Positions 8,352 to 17,391 of a stretch of DNA of 64,000 bases are shown here, piece after piece (position 1 is the first letter of the stretch; each line of letters starts with the position of its first letter). The position numbers and the translations under genes were made by a program. Source of the stretch: Teredinibacter waterburyi. GTDB lineage: Bacteria > Pseudomonadota > Gammaproteobacteria > Pseudomonadales > Cellvibrionaceae. Location: assembly GCF_001922985.1 (NCBI RefSeq), contig NZ_MRUH01000008.1, positions 1 to 64,000 of the forward strand, in the 5' to 3' direction. Below the pieces are notes generated by a model. It was not told the origin of the DNA, ran no database searches, and was given only the letters and a program-made list of their open reading frames with translations.

Positions 8352-9922
8352 CCATGAAGATTGAAGTTGTTTCAGATAAGCGACACTTAATTCCTAGATG
8401 GCACACATCTAGAAAATCTTTTTCGTTGCAATTTTCCAACGTAGACGCGCTCCCACGAACAATTAACCAAAGAGACAGACAATGGCTATCCAACTCAATT
8501 TCTGAATGGCAAGAAAGCAAAACCGTCTCGTCAGCAATAGATCTACTGGTAAGGCTTCGTCACGTAGAGTCTCAAGATTCTCAAGACTACCAAAATGTCG
8601 TTAATTACCTCCAAAATAATGACACAAAAATAACTAACGAAGTGAGGGAGTTAATCTCGCCGAAGCAACATTATATTGATGAAGATTTAATGTATTCTAC
8701 TCATAAGGGCGATATATATCGCGTAATAAGTAAATTAAAAAGTAAGTTACGCAGCTACCCGAATGACGCACTGAGCTGGGCGGATCTCGCATTTTACTAT
8801 ACGTCAATAGGTCAAAATGAAAAGGCAAAGAAGTGCATAGATACGGGTTGCAATTTGGCCCCGGAGAACCCTTTTATGGTGAGAGCTAAATCTCGCTTTC
8901 TTGTTCACGTTGATCAGCTACAAGCTGCAGCAAAATATCTAAACTCAATAAAATCGGCTAACCACAACCCTCTTATTGCTTCAGCTAAATTATCTATTCA
9001 AGCACTTATTGGAAATAACAAAATAGACGTAAAAAACATCAAATACCTCATAGAAAAATACAGGGGACAGCCGTACCTAATTAGCGAGCTTGCTGCTGGT
9101 TACGGAACTTTGGAGATCATGAACGGAGCATTAAAAAAGGGTAAAAAATCTCTTAATGACTCTCTGGTTTTCCCTTCAGAAAATACCATATCACAATGTG
9201 TCTGGCTCCAAAAAAAAGCCGGAGTTGATTTTAGTCATAACTTGATCAGTTTACAGCAAACTATCGAAGGCGAGGTGACAAAGAGCTACACAGATAAAGA
9301 GTTCATAAAATGTCGAGACCACCTGGTCAACCTTCATGCATTTCAGCCATTCAGTGATCGCTCAATTGTTTCTGCTGGTTATTTGTGCCTCGCTGCACTC
9401 GACGATTTTGAATTTGTTATAAATTTATCTGAAGGACGAGTTCCCCTGTCTGACATGAGCTTCTTAGAGCTTAATAATCTGATTGTGGCATACCTGCTAA
9501 GGGGGGATGTCTCGTTAGCCACTCCATTAATGAAAGCTCTTCATGAAAAAGTAAAAATCAACCCTGAACACAGTAAAGCTATTCTTTATGCTACCTCCGG
9601 TCTACATCTGATACTTTCAGGGTATGTTGACGAAGGGTCTATGCTTTACGAAAAAGTAATTTCAAAACTTAAGGTAAAAAAAGAACAACGCCAACTAGCA
9701 CTAGCGTCATATTTTTATTCGAGAGCCATATATAATTTTGATAAGGAAAAAGCAGAATCTTTAATTCAGGAAGCTAAAAATATCTCAAAGAAATATAAAA
9801 TTGAAGAACTTAATACCAATAAATTCTTTGATAAAAAAACTGATCTAACTGCCTACAATCTTCACGTCACCACAACAAAGCCGGTTAACCTGAGTTCAAA
9901 GTTTATACCTCTATTAGAATAG
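8348..9922 (+). CDS. TPR-like helical repeat protein coupled to the kinase
   Basis: 524-residue soluble protein, visibly A/T-rich in codon use. The N-terminal ~120 residues are not recognisable. From ~115 on there are helical repeats with TPR character, for example ALSWADLAFYYTSIGQ, EKAKKCIDTGCNLAPENPF and ASYFYSRAIYNFDKEKAESL. No enzyme motif, signal peptide or membrane segment is visible. Its start overlaps the kinase stop codon. In bacteria, kinase and TPR proteins encoded together usually act as an effector and its scaffold or sensor, so this is likely the kinase's substrate or partner. That role is inferred. The pair sits inside the 75-bp repeats. Confidence 0.75.
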   Translation: MTMKIEVVSDKRHLIPRWHTSRKSFSLQFSNVDALPRTINQRDRQWLSNSISEWQESKTVSSAIDLLVRLRHVESQDSQDYQNVVNYLQNNDTKITNEVRELISPKQHYIDEDLMYSTHKGDIYRVISKLKSKLRSYPNDALSWADLAFYYTSIGQNEKAKKCIDTGCNLAPENPFMVRAKSRFLVHVDQLQAAAKYLNSIKSANHNPLIASAKLSIQALIGNNKIDVKNIKYLIEKYRGQPYLISELAAGYGTLEIMNGALKKGKKSLNDSLVFPSENTISQCVWLQKKAGVDFSHNLISLQQTIEGEVTKSYTDKEFIKCRDHLVNLHAFQPFSDRSIVSAGYLCLAALDDFEFVINLSEGRVPLSDMSFLELNNLIVAYLLRGDVSLATPLMKALHEKVKINPEHSKAILYATSGLHLILSGYVDEGSMLYEKVISKLKVKKEQRQLALASYFYSRAIYNFDKEKAESLIQEAKNISKKYKIEELNTNKFFDKKTDLTAYNLHVTTTKPVNLSSKFIPLLE

Positions 9923-10114
9923 AAGATCGCCCGCGGCTAGGCAGAGGCCCTGATTACCTTGTTCTACCTTTCCATCTTTTTAAAAAAAGGGACAAAATCG
10001 AAATCGTTTGGATCAGAGTTGATTTATTTTGGTGACAAGATGTCCGCTTTGGAGAGATCCTACCGACAACAATTAGGCGGCGCGAATGACCGCTGTTGGC
10101 CGTTTGCTGCCAGC

Positions 10115-10252
10115 CATGTCTTCACTCCCCTTGCGCTGCTATAAATCTATCCCACCCATATTCATTGGCAAGGGCAAGCCTACGGTGCTTCAAACCTTGC
10201 TAATGAATATGGGCGTGATTAACGATTTACGCGCAAGGTGACCGAAGACATG
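10115..10252. repeat. 138-bp imperfect palindromic element
   Basis: Outer arms (10115-10136 and 10231-10252) pair at 19 of 22 positions. Inner arms (10155-10172 and 10196-10213) pair at 17 of 18, around a 23-nt loop. The inner arms are CCCATATTCATTGGCAAG and its near-complement. The symmetry suggests a folded RNA, a strong transcription barrier, or a non-autonomous mobile element. No coding potential is seen. Confidence 0.7.
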
Positions 10253-10293
10253 ACTCTTAATCAAGTGAGCAGATACTATAGTTCAAGCAATAC

Positions 10294-10326
10294 AAAAGCC
10301 CAGCAACTCTACATTGCTGGGCTTTT
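10294..10326 (+). terminator. Hairpin terminator, probably bidirectional
   Basis: AAAAGCCCAGCAA and TTGCTGGGCTTTT arms flank a short loop. The A-run before and T-run after let it work in both directions. It lies 370 bp after the TPR gene. Confidence 0.75.
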
Positions 10327-10341
10327 CAACTTTTAAAGCCT

Positions 10342-10416
10342 CGTTTTACCAATTTTTGGCAGTGGACGTTTTTTACCATAATTTGGCAATAGCGCCATAT
10401 TATGGATGAATCCACA
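10342..10416 (+). repeat. Right copy of the 75-bp direct repeat
   Basis: This copy is in the same orientation as 6944-7018 and differs at four positions. It lies about 230 bp from the tRNA-Phe 3' end, placing the insert against a tRNA gene. Confidence 0.85.
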
Positions 10417-10603
10417 GGCCGACGTCGGCGCTGGATCTTGGGCTTCTGCTCAATGTTTGACCTGGCGCGCACTGCGGAAGCATCGAATCAGCCTAAGGGC
10501 TGTTTCGCCCCTGCGGGCTTCGCGCGTTGCGCTCGTGGCCAATTGCTGGGCAATTGGTCGAACCACATCGGTGGTTCTCATCCGCCACCAAACACCAGAC
10601 ATT

Positions 10604-10639
10604 AAAAAAGCCCCGCATTTTACAATGCGGGGCTTTTTT
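10604..10639 (-). terminator. Terminator of tRNA-Phe
   Basis: A-run, AGCCCCGCATT, short loop, AATGCGGGGCT and T-run. It lies directly 3' of the tRNA on the minus strand and is symmetrical enough to act both ways. Confidence 0.85.
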
Positions 10640-10643
10640 AATG

Positions 10644-10719
10644 TGGTGCCCGGAGGCGGAATCGAACCACCGACACGGGGATTTTCAATCCCCTGCTCTA
10701 CCGACTGAGCTATCCGGGC
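10644..10719 (-). tRNA. pheT: tRNA-Phe (GAA)
   Basis: The 76-nt minus-strand cloverleaf begins GCCCGGATAGCTCAG and has the anticodon loop TTGAAAA (anticodon GAA). Its T-arm is GGTGGTTCGATTCCGCC, and the acceptor TCCGGGC is followed by ACCA. The terminal CCA is encoded. It closely matches the gammaproteobacterial phenylalanine tRNA; the pheT/pheU/pheV naming is only by analogy. Confidence 0.96.
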
Positions 10720-10816
10720 AAACATCTTTTGCAGAGCTTTAAGGCTCTAAGCGAAAGAGGCGCGTATTAAACCTTCACGCGCGGTTTTAGTCAATAGCCT
10801 AGCGCAAATTGTTTGG

Positions 10817-11095
10817 CTAACTCTTGTCTGCTGGGGCTACGTAGCCGTCGGCTTGGTCGTAGTCGTCGCCAGAGAGGAACTTGTCCATCTGTTCGTTAAG
10901 GTAGGCGCGGGCGGTCATGTCCATCAGGCTTAGCTGTTTTTCGTTTATCAGCATGGTTTGGTGTTCTAGCCATGCCTTCCACGCTTTTTGGGATACGTCT
11001 TCATATAGGGCTAGACCTTTGGGGCCGGGTAGTGGTGGCGTTACTAGGCCTTCGAGTTCTTGTTTGTATTTGCGGCAAATTACGGTGCGGGTCAT
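10817..11095 (-). CDS. yggX: YggX family oxidative-damage protection / Fe(II) trafficking protein
   Basis: 92-residue cytoplasmic protein of the YggX family, the full family length. It begins MTRTVICRKYKQELEGL with the conserved Cys7 and contains the typical segment AWKAWLEHQTMLINEKQL. YggX lowers labile iron damage and helps protect iron-sulfur proteins. It lies 30 bp after mutY on the same strand, the usual mutY-yggX pairing. That fits, because MutY carries a 4Fe-4S cluster and repairs oxidative lesions. Confidence 0.95.
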   Translation of the reverse strand: MTRTVICRKYKQELEGLVTPPLPGPKGLALYEDVSQKAWKAWLEHQTMLINEKQLSLMDMTARAYLNEQMDKFLSGDDYDQADGYVAPADKS

Positions 11096-11125
11096 GTGGG
11101 TTCCTGTGGTTTTGCTGGCGGCGCG

Positions 11126-12184
11126 CTAGGGCTTGGCGCTGGCGAGCTGGTTGAGCAATTTTTTTACGGGGGCTGCTAGGCCCAGCTCTTGTGGTTGCTG
11201 CAGGTTATACCAAAGCTGCGGGGCGGTCTCCATCACTTGCTGGGCTTTTGTGATATTTGCGCTCAGCTGTAGTAGCTGCGGTTGAATGTCTAGGTGGTAG
11301 TGGCTAAAGGTATGTCGCACGGGTGGCAGTTCGGTGTGAGTGCTTACTACGCCGGTAAGGGCTTCTGTTTGCTGGCAGGCGTCGTCTTCGGGCGGGAATT
11401 CCGGCAGGCTCCAGAGGCCGCCCCAAATACCGCTTGGCGGTCGCTGTTGTAACAGTATGTGGCCGTCTAGGTTTTGAATTAGCAGCATTTGTACGGTTTT
11501 TACCGGCAGCACTTTGCGGGGTTTTTTGCCTGGGTAGTCTTGGGGGTTGCCTTGTTTATGGGCTAGGCAACTGGACTGCAGCGGGCAAATATCGCATTTA
11601 GGCTTGCTGCGACTGCAGAGTGTGGCGCCTAGGTCCATTATGGCTTGGCTGTAGTCGCCGCAGCGCTTGCTGGGCATATGGTGTTCGGCGTGTAGCCACA
11701 ATTGGCTTACTACCGCTGGTTTGCCGGGCCAGCCTTCTACGGCGTGATGGCGAGCTAGCACGCGCTTTACATTGCCGTCGAGAATGGCGCTGTCTTTGCC
11801 GAAGGCGATACTGGCTATGGCGGCGGCGGTGGAGCGGCCAATGCCGGGTAGTGCTTCAAGCTGTTCAGGGTCGCTGGGCATCTGGCCATTGTGTTGTTCC
11901 ATAACAATTTGCGCGCATTTGTGCAGGTTGCGGGCGCGGGCGTAGTAGCCGAGGCCTGTCCATAGGTGTAGCACTTGGTCTTGCGGGGCTTTGGCTAAGC
12001 TTGCCAGTGTTGGTAGCTGTTCTAAAAACAGATTGAAGTAGGGGATTACGGTGTCGACTTGGGTTTGTTGCAACATTATCTCCGAGAGCCATACACGGTA
12101 GGGCTCGATCGGCTGCTGCCAGGGCAGGTTTTTACGGCCGTGTTGGTCGAACCAGTTGAGGAGTCGTTTGGCAATGGTGGGCAT
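11126..12184 (-). CDS. mutY: A/G-specific adenine DNA glycosylase MutY
   Basis: 352-residue DNA repair enzyme that removes adenine mispaired with 8-oxoguanine. It has catalytic Glu35 in the SEIMLQQTQV segment and the helix-hairpin-helix LPGIGRSTA (~112-120). Asp136 sits in ILDGNVKRVLAR. The cluster-binding cysteines Cys190, Cys197, Cys200 and Cys206 have the expected C-x6-C-x2-C-x5-C spacing. A C-terminal NUDIX-like 8-oxoG recognition domain follows (~230-350). It is divergent from gcvT and followed closely by yggX. The first ATG fits the family N-terminus. Confidence 0.96.
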   Translation of the reverse strand: MPTIAKRLLNWFDQHGRKNLPWQQPIEPYRVWLSEIMLQQTQVDTVIPYFNLFLEQLPTLASLAKAPQDQVLHLWTGLGYYARARNLHKCAQIVMEQHNGQMPSDPEQLEALPGIGRSTAAAIASIAFGKDSAILDGNVKRVLARHHAVEGWPGKPAVVSQLWLHAEHHMPSKRCGDYSQAIMDLGATLCSRSKPKCDICPLQSSCLAHKQGNPQDYPGKKPRKVLPVKTVQMLLIQNLDGHILLQQRPPSGIWGGLWSLPEFPPEDDACQQTEALTGVVSTHTELPPVRHTFSHYHLDIQPQLLQLSANITKAQQVMETAPQLWYNLQQPQELGLAAPVKKLLNQLASAKP

Positions 12185-12368
12185 AGGGTTTGGTCTTGTG
12201 TTGCGAATAAGTTCGGGGTTCGGCTAGTGCTTAGCTTGTGGGCTGGCCGAGTAAACCTCAATATTGGCTGGCATTCTATCACCACCCCTTAAGCTAATGC
12301 CGCGCTGGTTTATTCCTTGTACAATGCGCGGCAAATTATCATCCATTTTGATTTTGTTGGAATTGCTC

Positions 12369-13514
12369 ATGTTAGAAGAAACGGCTTTAGTTAATGTTCA
12401 CCGCGAAATGGGCGGCAAGCTGGTCGATTTTGGTGGTTGGAATATGCCGCTTCATTACGGTTCGCAAATAGAGGAGCACAACTGGGTGCGGTCTGACGCG
12501 GGCATGTTCGATGTGTCTCACATGACGGTTGTCGATATCGCGGATGCGGGGGAAGTTAATGGAGAGGCTAATAACGGTGCGCGTGTGTTTTTGCGTTATT
12601 TGTTGGCCAACGACGTGGACAAGTTAAAGCTCGACGGCAAGGCGCTGTATAGCGGAATGCTAAATACTGAAGGCGGTGTGATTGATGATTTAATCGTCTA
12701 CAAGATGGCTTTTGGCTATCGTTTGGTGGTGAATTGCGCGACTCGCGAAAAAGACCTAGCGTGGATCAACAAGCAGGCTCAGGCCTATGCCGTAACGGTA
12801 AGTGAGCGCCCAGAGATGGCGATGATCGCGGTGCAGGGGCCAAACGCTAGAGCTAAGGTTCATCAATTGCTGAATGCCGAGGCTATTGAATCGCTAGCCA
12901 TTTTTCAGGGGGCTTTTCTAAACAAAGCCGAGCGCAGCGATTGGTTTGTGGCGCGCACAGGCTATACCGGCGAGGACGGTTACGAAATTATGTTGCCCCA
13001 AGCGCAGGCCGAAGGTTTTTGGCGTGAGCTGCGAGCGGCGGGTGTTGCGCCCTGCGGTTTGGGTGCTCGTGATACGTTGCGTTTGGAAGCGGGAATGAAC
13101 CTGTACGGCCATGAGATGGATGAGCAAACATCGCCGCTAGTGGCGAATATGGGTTGGACGGTAGCCTGGAATCCGGAAGATCGTGACTTTATTGGTCGTG
13201 CTGTTTTAGAGGCCGAAAAGGCCGTTGGTGTAAGCCATAAGCTTGTCGGGCTGGTACTTACCGAGCGCGGTGTGTTGCGCGAGGGCCAACAGGTAACCTT
13301 AGCTAATGGGAAGGCTAGTGCGAATGACACTGACGCATTGGAAACTGGGGTGATAACCAGCGGTACCTTTTCGCCAACACTGGGCTATTCGATTGCTTTG
13401 GCGCGAGTTCCGGTTAGTTTTAGTGGAGAAGTGTGTGTACAGGTGCGAAATAAATTGCTGCCGGTTGCCTTAGTTAAGCCGTGTTTCGTGCGCAATGGTC
13501 AAAAAGTGTTTTAA
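12369..13514 (+). CDS. gcvT: Glycine cleavage system T protein (aminomethyltransferase)
   Basis: 381-residue tetrahydrofolate-dependent aminomethyltransferase of the glycine cleavage complex, which moves the methylene group from the H-protein lipoyl arm to THF. The start at 12369 gives the family N-terminus [19 protein letters not shown]. The open frame extends 35 codons upstream, but that part has no family character. The GcvT folate-binding domain (~1-260, with DVSHM and [12 protein letters not shown]) and the C-terminal barrel (~280-380) are both present. gcvH follows after 78 bp. No gcvP lies in the window, and I see no glycine riboswitch upstream. Confidence 0.95.
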   Translation: MLEETALVNVHREMGGKLVDFGGWNMPLHYGSQIEEHNWVRSDAGMFDVSHMTVVDIADAGEVNGEANNGARVFLRYLLANDVDKLKLDGKALYSGMLNTEGGVIDDLIVYKMAFGYRLVVNCATREKDLAWINKQAQAYAVTVSERPEMAMIAVQGPNARAKVHQLLNAEAIESLAIFQGAFLNKAERSDWFVARTGYTGEDGYEIMLPQAQAEGFWRELRAAGVAPCGLGARDTLRLEAGMNLYGHEMDEQTSPLVANMGWTVAWNPEDRDFIGRAVLEAEKAVGVSHKLVGLVLTERGVLREGQQVTLANGKASANDTDALETGVITSGTFSPTLGYSIALARVPVSFSGEVCVQVRNKLLPVALVKPCFVRNGQKVF

Positions 13515-13592
13515 AATAGCCGCCAATTGAATTTAAACTTTCCAGCGGGTAGTGCTGGGTAACAGATTAACTGAATCCTGAAGGAAGCCAAG

Positions 13593-13982
13593 ATGAGCGA
13601 AATCCGACCTGAACTTAAATACCTTACTAGCCACGAGTGGGCGCGCTTAGAAACAGATGGCACGGTTACTATTGGTATTACCGATCACGCTCAGGAAGCT
13701 TTGGGCGATGTGGTCTTTGTTGAGACCCCAGAAGTAGGCTCTACTGTGAACGTCGGCGAAGAAACCGGTGTAGTCGAATCGGTTAAGGCAGCATCGGATA
13801 TCTTCTCGCCGGTGACCGGTGAAGTTATCGCGGTAAATCAGTTATTGGAAGACGAGCCGGAAACGGTGAATTCCTCCCCGTTTGATGACGGCTGGTTTTT
13901 TAAGGTTAAGCCTTCCGATTTGTCTGAGTTAGAAGCGGCGCTGTCGGCTGAAGACTATAAAGCTGCAATTGAAGAAGAGTAA
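13593..13982 (+). CDS. gcvH: Glycine cleavage system H protein (lipoyl carrier)
   Basis: 129-residue lipoyl carrier that shuttles the aminomethyl intermediate between P, T and L proteins. The lipoyl-attachment site is ESVKAASDI with Lys65, and the length is normal. AGGA lies a few bases before the ATG. It is co-directional with gcvT and followed by a strong terminator at 13996-14038, so gcvTH forms a two-gene unit without gcvP. Confidence 0.97.
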   Translation: MSEIRPELKYLTSHEWARLETDGTVTIGITDHAQEALGDVVFVETPEVGSTVNVGEETGVVESVKAASDIFSPVTGEVIAVNQLLEDEPETVNSSPFDDGWFFKVKPSDLSELEAALSAEDYKAAIEEE

Positions 13983-13995
13983 ATTCTTCTGTGCA

Positions 13996-14038
13996 ACCAC
14001 AAAAAAGCCCAGCATTTAGCTGGGCTTTTTTGTGGTTA
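13996..14038 (+). terminator. Terminator after gcvH
   Basis: A hairpin with AGCCCAGC/GCTGGGCT arms is extended by AACCACAAAAA and TTTTTGTGGTT. It is followed by T-rich sequence and lies 14 bp after the gcvH stop. Confidence 0.88.
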
Positions 14039-14106
14039 TGAATTTTTTAAATTGTTGGTTAGATAGAATGTAAAAACTCCTTTTGTAACCTTTTTCAAAT
14101 CTCTTT

Positions 14107-15324
14107 TTAAAACACCGTTACGATGGCAAAGCGTAGAAGATTATTGGTGTTATCAACCGGCAATTTTTCGTTTTGAGATTTATACTCGAGCTTAAGCGCC
14201 GCAGCATTGTGGAAATCCCAGCGGAGCCCCAGAATATAATAGGTGTTGTCGCGAGCTGGCTCGCCGAAAATCGCTTGGGTGGTGGCAATTAAACCATCTA
14301 TTTGATCCGAGACGCCGCGCGGAACTGTATCGAGAAAGCTTGACGAGGAAGGTGTTACTTCCTGGGCGCCGTAAGTGAAGTGCGGTGTGAAGCTGCCAAG
14401 GCGTTTGCCGAAGCTTAGGTAGTAGCCGGTCGCTTCGTCCTGGGTAATTGAACCCTCGGTAGTAAGGCTGGTGTGCTCGGTAACGAAAAGATAATCATTG
14501 TAGTCAATGGTTAAGCCTAGGCCGCCAAAGGTGCCTTTTTCATCTCCGTCGTTCGCTAAAATATATTGGGAAAAGCCTGCCCACTCCGTTGCAAAACTGG
14601 GGTTGTTGGTCGCTTGGCTAAAGCCAGCTCCGGCTAAGGCCCAGCCATCCGCCAAGGGCTGTAAATCATATAGATCAATTTCAATGTCGGCTTGCGAGTA
14701 GCCAGCTCGAAAAGTTAGCCAATCGTAATTAAGTGTCCAGGCTGCGCTAACCATATTGCTGATGTTGGTGTTGTAAGAGCTACCTTGAATTTCCAGCGGC
14801 TCGGTATTGCGACCAACAACGATGTGCAAGTTAGAGTCGGTTGCGCCGAAGTTGTTATTAATCAATACGCCTAAACCAGTGCCGGAATTAAATGGGACAC
14901 TATAGGTTGCTTCCGGTGGCGTAATCCAGTGAAACGCGTAACTCACATCAACGTAGTCGGAATAGCTGTAAAAGGGCATGCGCTGGCGGCCGGCAATTAT
15001 TTTAATATTGTCATTTACCTCGTAGCCGAGGTAAGCCCATTCCAATTTTGTATTCCAGTTGTCTTTACCGCGAGTAACCATCTGTGCAACGGCACTAAGG
15101 CCATTACTTAAATCTGCATTGGCTTGAATACCGAGAAAGGAATTTTCTTCAAATAAAAAGTCGTCATCGTAGCCATCTAAAGTGCTATCGCTTGATATGA
15201 GCTTGCCGCCAGTCATGGATGCGAAGCCGCTGAGATTAATATCAGCTAAAGCATGTGGTGCATGCAATAACATTGCGATGGTTACTGCACTATAAACGGC
15301 GGAATTTCCTCTAGTCTTGTTCAT
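14107..15324 (-). CDS. Outer-membrane porin (paralogue 1)
   Basis: 405-residue outer-membrane beta-barrel. The signal peptide ends at HALA-DINLSGFAS. Amphipathic strands alternate throughout, and the C-terminus is an aromatic Phe (FAIVTVF), as expected for barrel insertion. It shares the motifs IKIIAGRQRMPFYSYSDYVD and LRWDFHNAAALKLEYKS with the porin at 17827-18906, so the two are paralogues. The family is a marine gammaproteobacterial general porin; substrate is not evident. A chemoreceptor lies directly upstream on the same strand. Confidence 0.85.
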   Translation of the reverse strand: MNKTRGNSAVYSAVTIAMLLHAPHALADINLSGFASMTGGKLISSDSTLDGYDDDFLFEENSFLGIQANADLSNGLSAVAQMVTRGKDNWNTKLEWAYLGYEVNDNIKIIAGRQRMPFYSYSDYVDVSYAFHWITPPEATYSVPFNSGTGLGVLINNNFGATDSNLHIVVGRNTEPLEIQGSSYNTNISNMVSAAWTLNYDWLTFRAGYSQADIEIDLYDLQPLADGWALAGAGFSQATNNPSFATEWAGFSQYILANDGDEKGTFGGLGLTIDYNDYLFVTEHTSLTTEGSITQDEATGYYLSFGKRLGSFTPHFTYGAQEVTPSSSSFLDTVPRGVSDQIDGLIATTQAIFGEPARDNTYYILGLRWDFHNAAALKLEYKSQNEKLPVDNTNNLLRFAIVTVF

Positions 15325-15389
15325 GGTTCTGATTCCTTGAAAATGCCACTACTTAGTTAGATAGCTTTTGTATAAATAATGGCTTTCGA

Positions 15390-17009
15390 TTAAACCTTAA
15401 ATTGTCGAGTGATATGTTCTAGGTTTGTGGCGAGGGAATTTAACCGCTCACTCACACCGCTGAGCTGCGATGCAGATTTAGATGTGCTAACGGTTTGTTC
15501 GTGAATTCGCTCGGCTTCTTGCACCATTTCGTTGGAAATACTTTGTTGCTCTTCTGTAGCGCTGGCGATTTGCTCGTTCATAGCGCTAATAGTGTTCACT
15601 GTATCGGTAATGGTTTGTAGACTTTGCCCCGCTTGATTCGCTTCTTGTACTGACTGTTCGACGGCGTTGGTACTTTCGCCCATGGTGTGCACGGCGGCTT
15701 GGGCTGCGGACTGCAGCTGCGCAAGTATGGTGTTTATTTCTGCGGTGGATTCCTGGGTTCTTGATGCAAGCCCGCGAACTTCGTCTGCAACTACCGCAAA
15801 GCCTCTACCTTGCTCGCCAGCACGAGCGGCTTCGATCGCCGCGTTAAGGGCGAGTAAGTTGGTTTGTTCTGCGATGCCTTTGATAACATCGAGCACAAGG
15901 TTAACGCTAGCGGTATCGTGTTCTAGCTTGGCAATAGCATCGGAGGCTTGAGCAATACTGGTTGAAAGTGCTTGGATACCTTTAACTGTATTGACGACGA
16001 TAATTTGGCCTTTACCGGCTTCTTCATCGGCGATGCGTGCCGCATTTGCGGCTTCAGATGCGTTCATGGCAATCGAGCTAACGCTGGTGCTCATCATTTC
16101 GACGTTATTTTTAGATTCGGCGACGCTTCTATTTTGGTCGCCAAGTGTTTGTGTGATAGCGCTGGAAAGTGAGTTAACGTCGGTTGCTAACGACGCCAAA
16201 GGTGGAGCTGTTTCAACAATTTGTAAAATGACTTGCTGCAATTTTTCGGTGAAGGTATTGAACCACAAAACCAATTCGCCGATTTCGTCTTTGTTGTTGC
16301 TCTTAAGCCGAAGCGTAAGGTCGCCGTTGTCTTCTGCTATGTTCTTAAGCGTTGCTATCACTTCGTCAATGCTATTTTTAATCATGCTGCTAATGGGAAT
16401 GGCGACAAAAAATAGTAATGCTACGGTTGCCGTCCCTACGGCAATTCCCAGAGAGGTTAGTTTTTCTGCATTTTCGGTGGTTTGATCGAAAGCGGAGTCG
16501 AAGCGTTGACTGCGGGTGGATTGAAAACTATTTAGGCTCTCCTGAAGTATTTCTAGCGCTTGCTTCATTCTGGTACTGCTTGCGCCAACGGTCGAGAAAT
16601 CGATGGTATCGTTAACCATACCCGACGATAAGTTATAGGACTGTGAATAATAGGTTTCGAACTCACTTAAAATATTGTTCAATTCACTATCTAATGCAGG
16701 GTCGATTTCCTTTGCTTTGGATATGTCTTTGCGAAATTCTTGAGCCAGTTTGTTCGCGCTAGAAAGCACCTCTTGTTCGGCCGATGTAACGGCATAAGCG
16801 AGCGTTTCCTGAATTTTTTCTACTCTTATCAAGTTATGATCCGCCAGCCGAAGCAGGGGAACCTGTTTGGTTCGAGCGTCTACTAGTAATTCGGTTGTGT
16901 TATTAAGGAAGTGGACGCTTATAGCCAGATAGGAAAAGAATCCAAAAGCACCGAAAATAGGTATTAGTAGAATTTTCTTTCTTATCGAAATATTTCGTAA
17001 AAGGTTCAA
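15390..17009 (-). CDS. Methyl-accepting chemotaxis protein
   Basis: 539-residue transmembrane chemoreceptor. The TTG start at 17007-17009 is supported by TAGGAG at ideal spacing. The first membrane segment is ~13-32, the periplasmic four-helix-type sensor ~33-185, and the second membrane segment ~187-210. HAMP covers ~211-265. The cytoplasmic signalling domain holds the hairpin tip with [18 protein letters not shown] and [13 protein letters not shown]. The ligand is unknown. Its place between two porins and a PstS-like binding protein suggests it senses a solute these proteins handle, which is inference only. Confidence 0.94.
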   Translation of the reverse strand: MNLLRNISIRKKILLIPIFGAFGFFSYLAISVHFLNNTTELLVDARTKQVPLLRLADHNLIRVEKIQETLAYAVTSAEQEVLSSANKLAQEFRKDISKAKEIDPALDSELNNILSEFETYYSQSYNLSSGMVNDTIDFSTVGASSTRMKQALEILQESLNSFQSTRSQRFDSAFDQTTENAEKLTSLGIAVGTATVALLFFVAIPISSMIKNSIDEVIATLKNIAEDNGDLTLRLKSNNKDEIGELVLWFNTFTEKLQQVILQIVETAPPLASLATDVNSLSSAITQTLGDQNRSVAESKNNVEMMSTSVSSIAMNASEAANAARIADEEAGKGQIIVVNTVKGIQALSTSIAQASDAIAKLEHDTASVNLVLDVIKGIAEQTNLLALNAAIEAARAGEQGRGFAVVADEVRGLASRTQESTAEINTILAQLQSAAQAAVHTMGESTNAVEQSVQEANQAGQSLQTITDTVNTISAMNEQIASATEEQQSISNEMVQEAERIHEQTVSTSKSASQLSGVSERLNSLATNLEHITRQFKV

Positions 17010-17391
17010 ATTGAACTCCTAAGGCAGGGCGTAGAAAATTTTCGGTGGCCCCAAGGGCAGAAAATTATATGGGTAACGATATCTATCGACTGTAATGAGT
17101 ATTTCTTAATCAAGTTTAGAGCGTAATTGGTGTTTTGCAATCCAACGGCAAATATCGATTGGTACCGTTTGTAGATCTATGTCAAATATATAGCGCGAGG
17201 AAGGCTTGTTGATAGACGTTACTAGCTAACTAATGGATTTGAACCGCACGGTAGTAGCATTGGACAGGACAAAAAGTTTAACGATATTAGAGTCTTGGGG
17301 ATGAAACCCCTTGGACTTTGATTAGCCCAAGGGAGAGGTGAAGAGTAGTTAATACAAAAACCGAAGCGCTGTATGAACTGGCAAGAAAAGG
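17010..17391. other. Intergenic region upstream of the chemoreceptor
   Basis: 380 bp with no gene. It contains a possible hairpin CCCCTTGG/CCCAAGGG near 17306-17333, which could end the porin-binding-protein transcript. I looked for a cyclic-di-GMP riboswitch before the chemoreceptor and did not see its conserved core. Confidence 0.5.

Larger units (their letters stand above)
9923..10643. other. Gene-free right boundary of the insert
   Basis: 720 bp without a convincing gene. It contains a large imperfect palindrome (10115-10252), a hairpin terminator (10294-10326), the right copy of the 75-bp repeat (10342-10416), a hairpin CCAATTGC/GCAATTGG (10539-10557), and a plus-strand tRNA T-arm-like segment around 10568-10594. 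The tRNA-Phe terminator lies at the end. Open frames over 10402-10742 run across the repeat and the tRNA and are not genes. Confidence 0.7.

Noticed and set aside
10402..10742. Overlapping open frames across repeat and tRNA-Phe
   Set aside because: They run through the 75-bp repeat, terminator and tRNA on both strands, without ribosome-binding sites.
12185..12368. Glycine riboswitch before gcvT
   Set aside because: The conserved GGAGAG-type core and tandem aptamers are not visible, and the leader is short.
17010..17391. Cyclic-di-GMP riboswitch before the chemoreceptor
   Set aside because: The conserved aptamer core (CACGCACAGGGCAAACC-like) is absent.
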